The notes under the pieces: model-generated | Told to the model about the DNA's origin: nothing | Databases searched by the model: none | Seen by the model: the letters and a program-made list of their open reading frames with translations, nothing else | Position numbers and translations under genes: made by a program | From: Phycisphaerae bacterium | Lineage (GTDB): Bacteria; Planctomycetota; Phycisphaerae; UBA1845; UTPLA1 | Direction of reading: 5' to 3' | DNA: 11,036 nucleotides | Assembly: GCA_029259995.1 (NCBI GenBank) | Contig: JAJDEC010000005.1 | Location: forward strand, 1-11,036 | Shown: in pieces, positions 5,539-11,036 of the stretch | Position numbering within the stretch: the first letter of the stretch is position 1 | Layout: the number at the start of each line of letters is the position of its first letter

Positions 5539-6456
5539 ATGCGTCGCCTCCCCACAATCCATCGATTCGTTTTCATCCCGCTCATCCTCATTGCCGTTGG
5601 CTGCGCCGACCGCACGATGGGATTCCGCGATGGCGTCATCGAGGGCGGGCAGCTTGTCGAAGCCCGCCGCGATGCGTCCGTGCTGTTGATCGATGTTCGC
5701 AATGAAGCCGACTACAACGCCGGGCACGTGGCCGGCGCCATTCACCTTGATGCCGGGCAATGGAAGATCGACAGCCTCTCCGATGAGACGAACCTGACGC
5801 ACATCGCCTTCTGGCGACAGCGAATCGGCGACGCAGGCGTCAACGGTCGGGATCCCGTCGTGATCTACGACGATGGCCAGATGACCGGGGCCGCACGCAT
5901 CTGGTTCATCCTTCAGCACTTCGGCGCCGCCAACGTCGCCGTCCTGGACGGCGGTTTCTCATCGCTGAAACCCCGGATCGACAGCGGCGTCATCCGCCTC
6001 GACACGGCACCGACAATCGCTTCCGCCGTCGCATTCCGGCCGGACAGCGAACACGGCGGCTCCGTTGGCCTCGCGAGCAAGAAGCACGTAATGACGGCCC
6101 TCGACAATCCGCGCGTCCAGGTGCTCGACACGCGCAGCGCGGAGGAGTACGACGGCACGAAGCGCCTCAGAAACCCGCGCGGCGGGCATCTGCCCGGCGC
6201 GCTCAACCTGCCCCATCGGGACCTGCTGAATGCAGACGGGCGTCTGAAATCACGGAACGAACTGGCGGAGATCTTCAGGGAGGCGGGATTCAGGAAGGAC
6301 CGGCCCGTCATCACGCATTGCCAAAGCGGCGGTCGCGCCTCGCTCGCGGCCCTTGCGGCGCATCGCGCCGGCTATCGTCACGTGCTGAATTACTATCAGA
6401 GCTTCGGTGATTGGTCCGCCGATGCGGGCTGTCCCGTCGAGCCATCGAAGGATTGA
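5539..6456 (+). CDS. Two-domain rhodanese (sulfurtransferase) with lipoprotein signal, 305 aa
   Basis: Tandem rhodaneses transfer sulfur from thiosulfate or 3-mercaptopyruvate to a thiophilic acceptor through a Cys persulfide. Residues 1-22 are a signal ending IAVGC, which fits a lipobox with C22 as the lipidated residue, so the enzyme is probably membrane-anchored outside the cytoplasm. The N-terminal domain (about 34-155) has LIDVRNEADYNAGHVAGA but carries YDDG (residues 110-113) where the catalytic Cys would be, so it is inactive as usual in this family. The C-terminal domain (about 178-302) has VLDTRSAEEYDG, GGHLPGALNL and the active loop HCQSGGRAS with catalytic C261. AAAGGA lies 5-6 nt before ATG 5539; ATGs at 5476 and 5521 would bury the signal peptide. 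The exact donor is not determinable. Confidence 0.88.
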   Translation: MRRLPTIHRFVFIPLILIAVGCADRTMGFRDGVIEGGQLVEARRDASVLLIDVRNEADYNAGHVAGAIHLDAGQWKIDSLSDETNLTHIAFWRQRIGDAGVNGRDPVVIYDDGQMTGAARIWFILQHFGAANVAVLDGGFSSLKPRIDSGVIRLDTAPTIASAVAFRPDSEHGGSVGLASKKHVMTALDNPRVQVLDTRSAEEYDGTKRLRNPRGGHLPGALNLPHRDLLNADGRLKSRNELAEIFREAGFRKDRPVITHCQSGGRASLAALAAHRAGYRHVLNYYQSFGDWSADAGCPVEPSKD

Positions 6457-6499
6457 CCCCACGCGCGCGCCGCTGCGCTTGAGTCGGTCCTTCGTTGAA

Positions 6500-6640
6500 T
6501 CACACAGATCGTCGGCGATGCAGAAGTGAATACGCGCCCAGCGCCAGCCTGCCCGCCACCGTCGGTTCGGGCACGATGTGCATGGCGTCGAGGACCAGCG
6601 CCGATCCGTTCGTCCCGCCCGTTCCATTGCCGACGCCAAG
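6500..6640 (-). pseudogene. Truncated 3' end of a PEP-CTERM protein gene
   Basis: The minus-strand frame ending at TGA 6502-6500 reads LGVGNGTGGTNGSALVLDAM, then HIVPEPTVAGRL, then ALGAYSLLHRRRSV. This is the layout of a PEP-CTERM sorting signal: a VPEP motif, a short hydrophobic stretch and an Arg cluster at the very C-terminus. Such tails direct exported proteins to exosortase processing. The hydrophobic part is short and interrupted by an Arg. Upstream the frame is open only to a TGA at about 6728, with no plausible start and no related sequence, so the body of the gene is missing. It happens to share the frame of the CLC gene but is separated from it by that gene's stop and the second TGA. 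I read it as a gene remnant. Confidence 0.55.
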
Positions 6641-6745
6641 AATGCTGGAACAGCACCGGAGCTTTCGAACAGGTATCAGAAGTTTTACACGATGGCAGAG
6701 AAGTCGGCCGGCGGTAGGACATGGACATCAATCCCCCCGACGCGA

Positions 6746-8647
6746 TCAAGGATGACTCGCGCCCCCGCCCCCATCTTTCGATCGCGCCCCACCCAGTGCG
6801 AAAACGACCGTCGGCGCCGCCACGCGATTCTCATCGATATCCCGCTGATAGCATCCGATGATGTCGCTGCGCGAGAGAATCCCGACGACCTTCGGCTCGC
6901 GCCGCCCCGACAGGACAGGCAGCCGACCGATGCCATGCCTCGCCATGTGATCGGCGGCCTGGCGTACGGTACTGTCTTCATAGACGAATTTCGGCGGCGT
7001 GCTGATCAGTTCGCGAATCTGCGCATCCGGCGCCGCGCCCTCCATCAGAAGATCGCGCCGCGTCAGAACCCCGAGCAACACGCCCGCCGCGTCGACGATC
7101 GGAAATCCCTGATGCGTGCTGCCAGCGCCGCCCGAAGCGAGCCATTGTCGAACGTCATTCAACGTGTCGTCGCCACGAAGCACGACGACCAATCGGCTCG
7201 CAATATCACGAACGTAGATCCGATCCAGGGCGTCGGCGACATAATCGGCAGGCGTCCGCACGCCGCGACGCGCGATCTTCTCCGTCATGATCGTGTGACG
7301 CATGATCAGGCACGACACGAGGTATGCCGTCGTGCATCCGGCCAGCAGCGGCAGCAGCCCAGTCATTTGATGCGTCGTCTCAAACGCGAATACGACGGAC
7401 GCCAGCATCGCCCGCGTCGCCCCGGAGAAAATTGCCCCCATTCCGACCAAGGCCGCCATCCCCGGATCGACGCCCAACCCCGGCGCAGCCAAATTCAGGA
7501 CATAACCACACAAAGCACCGGCGCCGCCGCCGATGATGAGCATGGGCGCGAGCGTCCCGCCCGATGTGCCGCTCCCCAGGGAGACCGACCACGAGATCAG
7601 CTTCATCACACAGAGAAACAAGATCGCCTTCGGTGCCAGCACACTGCCGAGCAGATTCGTGATGTTGTAGTAACCGACGCCGAGCGTGTCCGGCGCGAAG
7701 TAGCCCACGATGCCGACAACGATGGCGCCGAGCGCGGGCCACCACATCCAGTGAATGGGCAATCGCTCGAAATTGTCCTCGATCGCATAGACAAGCCGCG
7801 TCACACCGACGGCAATCACACCGAGCAAGGCACCGATCAGCGTATAGGCCAGAAACGCAGCCGCTGTCGGCGTTGCCGGTGTCGGCATGGCGAAGACCGC
7901 CTCGCCGCCCTCGATGGCCATGCGAATTCCCGCGGCAGTCGACGCCGCCAGCGCCACGGGAATGATCGATCGGGCTCTGTACTCAAAGAGAAGTAATTCG
8001 ATGGCGAGAATCACAGCCGCCACCGGGCTGCCGAATGTCGCAGACATGCCCGCGGCCGCGCCGGCGGCGAGGAGAATCTTGCGCTCCGTCGCCGACATGC
8101 TCAGAACTTGCCCGGCCAGCGATCCGAGCGCGCCGCCCGTCGCAATGATGGGTCCCTCCGCGCCGAAGGGACCGCCCGTGCCGATCGAGATTGCGGCGGA
8201 GATCGGCTTGAGCAGCGTCAACCGCGCTGGCACGCGACTTTCGTTTGTCAGCACCTGCTCCATCGCTTCGGGGATGCCGTGACCGCGAATCGCCTTCGAA
8301 CCGTACCTGGCCATGAATCCGACGATGATCGCGCCAATCACCGGAACGATCACGACGACCAGCCCAAGTTGATTCGACGCAGGCCTGCTGGGTTCAAGAC
8401 TCAACCGCTGAAAGAACGCGAAATTCGTAATCAGCGCGATGAGTTCCACGAGGACGACCGACGCAATGGCGCCGGCCACGCCAAGAACGATACTAACCGC
8501 CGCCACGCGGAGGATTCGTCCCTCGACGATCCCGCCCTCCGGCGGCGCCCCGGCGTCATCGACCGGTATCTCGAGCGACGGCGCGACGAGAATCCCGTCG
8601 GCCGACGCGACGTGTCGATGCGATTCGGATGGCGGTTCATTCGTCAT
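6746..8647 (-). CDS. CLC-family chloride channel/antiporter with two CBS domains, 633 aa
   Basis: CLC proteins move chloride across the inner membrane, either as channels or as Cl-/H+ exchangers. The membrane part (about residues 44-450) shows the family motifs in order: GHGIPEA (122-128, replacing the usual GSGIP), FGAEGP (161-166) with gating Glu E164, AIELLLFE with E217 at the internal proton-Glu position, and GTSGGTLAP (360-368). Both glutamates being present favours an exchanger. The C-terminal cytoplasmic part has two CBS domains (about 480-534 and 544-602), which usually bind adenine nucleotides and gate transport. The tail after 605 is Gly-rich. I prefer ATG 8647; an in-frame TTG at 8689 would add 14 residues and run through a dyad. 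The gene lies 187 bp behind hmp in the same direction. Confidence 0.92.
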   Translation of the reverse strand: MTNEPPSESHRHVASADGILVAPSLEIPVDDAGAPPEGGIVEGRILRVAAVSIVLGVAGAIASVVLVELIALITNFAFFQRLSLEPSRPASNQLGLVVVIVPVIGAIIVGFMARYGSKAIRGHGIPEAMEQVLTNESRVPARLTLLKPISAAISIGTGGPFGAEGPIIATGGALGSLAGQVLSMSATERKILLAAGAAAGMSATFGSPVAAVILAIELLLFEYRARSIIPVALAASTAAGIRMAIEGGEAVFAMPTPATPTAAAFLAYTLIGALLGVIAVGVTRLVYAIEDNFERLPIHWMWWPALGAIVVGIVGYFAPDTLGVGYYNITNLLGSVLAPKAILFLCVMKLISWSVSLGSGTSGGTLAPMLIIGGGAGALCGYVLNLAAPGLGVDPGMAALVGMGAIFSGATRAMLASVVFAFETTHQMTGLLPLLAGCTTAYLVSCLIMRHTIMTEKIARRGVRTPADYVADALDRIYVRDIASRLVVVLRGDDTLNDVRQWLASGGAGSTHQGFPIVDAAGVLLGVLTRRDLLMEGAAPDAQIRELISTPPKFVYEDSTVRQAADHMARHGIGRLPVLSGRREPKVVGILSRSDIIGCYQRDIDENRVAAPTVVFALGGARSKDGGGGASHP

Positions 8648-8655
8648 GGCGTACC

Positions 8656-8678
8656 GCGCGAATAGTATCCGTTCGCGC
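8656..8678. promoter_or_regulatory. Dyad enclosing a candidate -10 box for the CLC gene
   Basis: GCGCGAA (8656-8662) and TTCGCGC (8672-8678) form a perfect 7-bp inverted repeat with a 9-base spacer. On the minus strand the spacer and its edge contain TACTAT (8667-8662), a fair -10 match, 14 nt before ATG 8647. A regulator bound to the dyad would cover the promoter. If this -10 is used the leader is very short. No convincing ribosome-binding site precedes the ATG. Confidence 0.4.
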
Positions 8679-8834
8679 AAACCCGACAAGCGATGCCGTA
8701 GACATCGTTACGAACCAGTGACGCGGGCCTTCGTCCAGACGGCGCGCTCGATCGCGCCGCCGATCACCAGCCCGAACGAGTCCGCACAACATCAAGGCAT
8801 TTGCCGCGCGTTCGACATTCCCCTCGCCGCCGCC
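8679..8834. other. Gap between hmp and the CLC gene
   Basis: This GC-rich gap has no recognised gene and no intrinsic terminator for hmp. Short open frames in it lack starts and domain similarity. Confidence 0.5.
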
Positions 8835-10121
8835 CTACGACGATCCGACCAGCGTCGAATCCGCGGCCACGCGCGACGCCGGCGATGCATCGTCGCTGCC
8901 CGTGATGTCCTGCCGCGGTCCGAAGAACTCAAAGTGAATCCGCGCGTCGTCAACACCCCATCGCTTGAGGCCCTGATAAATCGACGCCATGAACGGTCGC
9001 GGCCCGCAGAAATAGAACTCCGCGTCGTTGTCCGGCAACAGCTCGCGAAGCAGCGCAACGTCGATAACGCCCGTACTGTCGCAACGCCCTTCTCGTTCAT
9101 CGTCCAACGTCGGTGCGTCGTATCGAAAATGAGCTTGCATGTTCGGAAACGATTCCGCGATGGCCCGGACTTCCGCTGCCATCGCATGAACGCCGCTGTG
9201 TCGCGCCGCATGAACAAAATGCACAGGCGACTTCACGTCATGCTGGGCAAGACTCTTGAACATGGACAACAGCGGCGTAATACCGATCCCGCCGGACAGC
9301 AGCACGATCGGTCGATCACCGACGGCCTCCGGCTCGAGCACGAATTCACCACACGGAGGCATGATCCTTAACTCGTCACCCTCCGCCGCATGATCGTGCA
9401 GATAGTTGGAGACAAGTCCGTCCGGAACTTCCGGCGAAAGCGCCGTCTCGCGCTTCACGCTGATGCGATAGTGCCCCAGCCCCGGTCGGTCCGACAGGCT
9501 GTAATTGCGGGGCGACGTCGGCGTCTCCGGATGATCGATTCGAACAGTGATGTATTGCCCCGGCTTGAACGCTGCGAGGGCGCCGCCGTCGGCGGGCTTC
9601 AGGTAAAGCGACGTGACGACATCGCTCTCGCGGACCTTCCGATCGACGACGAACGACCGATACCCGTTCCAGCCGCCCGGCGCGGCCGCCTGCTCGCGAT
9701 AAATCTCGGCTTCCCGCTGAATGAAAATGTCCGCGAGGAATCCGTAAGCTTCCGCCCACGCGGAAACGATCTCATCCGTTGCCGCATCGCCCAGAACGTC
9801 CTTGATCGCGGCAAGCAGGTGCATGCCGACGATGGGATAGTGCTCCGACTGAATCCCGAGCGAACAATGCTTCTGGGCGATCAATTCAACGGCCGGACCG
9901 AGTGCCTCCAGCTGATCGATATTCGCCGCATAGGCGCAAATCGCCCCCGCCAGCGCCTTTTGCTGGCCGCCGGAGTGCTGATGGGCCGGGTTGAAGTAAG
10001 ATTGCGTTTCCGGATGGCCCGCAAACATCCGGTGATAGAATTTCCGCGTGATCGTCTCCGCGTGAATCGCCACAACAGGCGCTGTGGCCTTGACGATCCG
10101 GATTGTACTTTCGCTGAGCAT
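8835..10121 (-). CDS. hmp: Flavohemoglobin (nitric oxide dioxygenase), 428 aa
   Basis: Hmp oxidises nitric oxide to nitrate with O2 and NAD(P)H in the cytoplasm. The globin domain (about 1-138) has the residues of E. coli Hmp at the same numbers: Y29, distal Q53, proximal H85 (in KHCSLGI) and Y95. The FAD domain (about 150-262) has RNYS at 205-208. The NAD(P)H domain (about 268-402) has GGIGITP at 277-283, CGPRPFM at 372-378 and FEFFGP near the end, followed by a polar tail of about 26 residues. ATG 10121 is preceded by AAAGGGAG, a strong ribosome-binding site; an upstream in-frame start at 10148 would lie inside a dyad. The gene diverges from an Rrf2-family regulator, the usual partner in nitric-oxide defence. 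No key residue is missing. Confidence 0.96.
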   Translation of the reverse strand: MLSESTIRIVKATAPVVAIHAETITRKFYHRMFAGHPETQSYFNPAHQHSGGQQKALAGAICAYAANIDQLEALGPAVELIAQKHCSLGIQSEHYPIVGMHLLAAIKDVLGDAATDEIVSAWAEAYGFLADIFIQREAEIYREQAAAPGGWNGYRSFVVDRKVRESDVVTSLYLKPADGGALAAFKPGQYITVRIDHPETPTSPRNYSLSDRPGLGHYRISVKRETALSPEVPDGLVSNYLHDHAAEGDELRIMPPCGEFVLEPEAVGDRPIVLLSGGIGITPLLSMFKSLAQHDVKSPVHFVHAARHSGVHAMAAEVRAIAESFPNMQAHFRYDAPTLDDEREGRCDSTGVIDVALLRELLPDNDAEFYFCGPRPFMASIYQGLKRWGVDDARIHFEFFGPRQDITGSDDASPASRVAADSTLVGSS

Positions 10122-10132
10122 GACTCCCTTTC

Positions 10133-10149
10133 GTTGATTTAGGATCAAC
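10133..10149. promoter_or_regulatory. Perfect 17-bp dyad in the hmp leader (candidate operator)
   Basis: GTTGAT (10133-10138) and ATCAAC (10144-10149) are perfect inverted arms around TTAGG. The dyad lies 11 nt upstream of the hmp ATG, just beyond the ribosome-binding site. It resembles the FNR consensus TTGAT-N4-ATCAA but has one extra spacer base, so an FNR/CRP-type site is uncertain. It may instead be a binding site for the divergent Rrf2 regulator. Confidence 0.5.
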
Positions 10150-10247
10150 CCTGGCTCGCAACCTGATGAATGGCTCGTGTGTCAGTCGGAGGAACTTCCG
10201 AATGCCCCCTTTCGACTCACAACGTCGGCGGGCACCATAAGCGGGCG

Positions 10248-10271
10248 ATTCTGCATGTCAAGGTGTAGAAT
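10248..10271. promoter_or_regulatory. Imperfect dyad overlapping the rrf2 gene promoter (candidate autoregulatory operator)
   Basis: ATTCTGCA (10248-10255) and TGTAGAAT (10264-10271) match as inverted arms at 7 of 8 positions, with an 8-base spacer, for 24 bp in all. The length is close to the 23-bp NsrR-type operators. The right arm contains TAGAAT (10266-10271), a -10-like box 21 bp before the regulator's start codon. Binding here would block transcription of the regulator gene. Confidence 0.45.
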
Positions 10272-10292
10272 AGAAGTGAGAGGATTTCTGAA

Positions 10293-10733
10293 ATGCTTTC
10301 TCAGACAGCCGAGTACGCGCTACGCGCCGTCGTGTTCCTTGGCGGAGATCCGGAATCGCCCAAATCGGCGGACGCGCTCGCCCGGCGCACCAAAGTGCCG
10401 CGGCGGTACCTGCACAAAGTCCTGCAGGACCTCGTTCGCGCCGAGCTCGTCCGATCCCAATCCGGTCCCGGCGGCGGCTACGCCCTGACGTTGATGCCGA
10501 ACAAGATCACGATTCTGGATGTGGTCAGTGCCGTTGCCCCCATTCAGCGAATCCGACATTGTCCGCTTGGCCTGCCATCTCACACATCCCTCTGTCCGCT
10601 TCACCTGGCGTTGGACAAAGCATTCGCTTCCACGGAAAAGGCACTGGGGCGCGTCACGATCGCTCAACTGCTCAAATCGACCAGCCCGATCGTCCCTCTC
10701 TACGATGTCACCATTTCAAAGGCGAAGCGTTAA
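10293..10733 (+). CDS. Rrf2-family transcriptional regulator (NsrR-like), 146 aa
   Basis: Rrf2 proteins are dimeric winged-helix repressors, many of which sense nitric oxide or redox state through an Fe-S cluster. The N-terminal MLSQTAEYALRAVVFL is the typical first helix. The helix-turn-helix is near residues 25-52 (ADALARRTKVPRRYLHKVLQ) and the wing is GPGGGYAL (58-65). The cluster loop is CPLGLPSHTSLCPLH, with C90 and C101 only; classical NsrR and IscR have three Cys. The start ATG 10293 is preceded by GAGAGGA with 8-nt spacing. Its divergent position beside hmp makes a nitric-oxide-responsive repressor the best guess, but the missing third Cys means cluster type and signal are open. I therefore give no gene symbol. 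Confidence 0.9.
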   Translation: MLSQTAEYALRAVVFLGGDPESPKSADALARRTKVPRRYLHKVLQDLVRAELVRSQSGPGGGYALTLMPNKITILDVVSAVAPIQRIRHCPLGLPSHTSLCPLHLALDKAFASTEKALGRVTIAQLLKSTSPIVPLYDVTISKAKR

Positions 10734-11036
10734 GTCATCTCACATGGCAGTGCATTTAGATCATCCATCGCCAGCTTGGGAACACAGTAGTTACATTAGA
10801 TGACGACGGCGTTCGACGACGCGGATTGGCCTGCCAGGGTCTACCTGCCGCGCGCTGGCCCGTACCGGCGGAGCGCCGAACACGAATCAGGAATGAAAGC
10901 GAACCTCGCAGCACGACGAATCTCGTCAGGTTTCGGGCAGCGAATCGTTTGCACAATTTGCGCCGATTTGCGGGGGGGCAGATTCGCCTCGAACGGACCA
11001 AACCGGCTCCGTATCAGGGACTTAGGCCGTGCAAAT
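10734..11036. other. Right-edge stretch without a recognisable gene
   Basis: These 303 bases show no domain. A plus frame from ATG 10800 is open for 79 codons to the window edge, and a minus frame of about 80 codons spans 10756-11001. Both have Arg-rich composition, no ribosome-binding site and no similarity I recognise. I also see no intrinsic terminator for the regulator gene. Confidence 0.5.

Noticed and set aside
6685..6790. Minus-strand peptide ending GGIDVHVLPPADFSAIV as a possible separate gene end
   Set aside because: It looks protein-like but overlaps the certain CLC C-terminus in another frame and has no recognisable start or homologous body.
6578..7996. 472-codon open frame on the plus strand
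   Set aside because: It is antisense to the CLC gene, which has all family motifs and two CBS domains. The translation is Arg/His/Gln-rich with no domain.
8700..8800. Minus-strand fragment reading FGLVIGGAIERAVWTKARVTGS in the hmp-CLC gap
   Set aside because: The open stretch is about 27 codons, without start, ribosome-binding site or recognised family.
8439..9371. 310-codon open frame on the plus strand
   Set aside because: It is antisense to the end of hmp and the start of the CLC gene, crosses the gap between them, and has Arg-rich composition without a domain.
10133..10149. Canonical FNR site
   Set aside because: The arms fit TTGAT/ATCAA, but the spacer is 5 bases instead of 4, so I list it only as a dyad of unknown binder.

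Overview
The window is GC-rich chromosomal DNA, most likely from a planctomycete, possibly a Phycisphaerae-like lineage. The evidence is a secreted protein ending in a degenerate dockerin module of the planctomycete type, a PEP-CTERM-like tail, a small helical/fibronectin-type-III protein of a kind I associate with planctomycetes, and intergenic DNA packed with dispersed repeats. This is my reading of protein style and repeats; no marker gene is present.

Left part (1-2952) is accessory DNA. A partial gene runs off the left edge on the minus strand. A repeat-rich spacer carries a 1492-bp IS4-family insertion sequence (596-2087) with perfect 19-bp inverted repeats and a perfect 9-bp target duplication, so it is complete and probably recent. 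To its right lie four stacked repeat systems: an array of GCGCGC cores spaced exactly 21 bp apart, a 16-bp perfect palindrome, a 7-bp tandem repeat, and a 56/57-bp hairpin-rich tandem repeat.

Middle part (2953-6456) holds four plus-strand genes: the helical/fibronectin III protein, a secreted somatomedin-B-like/IPT/IPT/dockerin protein, a DinB-superfamily putative metalloenzyme, and a two-domain rhodanese with a lipoprotein signal. Spacings of about 90 bp or more argue against one tight operon.

Right part (6500-10733) is mostly minus strand. A truncated PEP-CTERM gene tail (6500-6640) lies behind a CLC chloride channel/antiporter with two CBS domains (6746-8647). Upstream of that is a flavohemoglobin Hmp (8835-10121), divergent from an Rrf2-family regulator of NsrR type (10293-10733). 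Hmp and the regulator share a 171-bp spacer with two dyads and look like a self-contained nitric-oxide sensing and detoxification module. The CLC gene follows hmp in the same direction after 187 bp and has its own candidate promoter within a dyad. The last 303 bases hold no recognisable gene.

I see no tRNA, rRNA, CRISPR array or phage gene. The most unusual items are the 21-bp phased array, the domain combination of the secreted protein, the PEP-CTERM remnant, and the hmp/rrf2 control region with a regulator that has only two cysteines in its cluster-binding loop.
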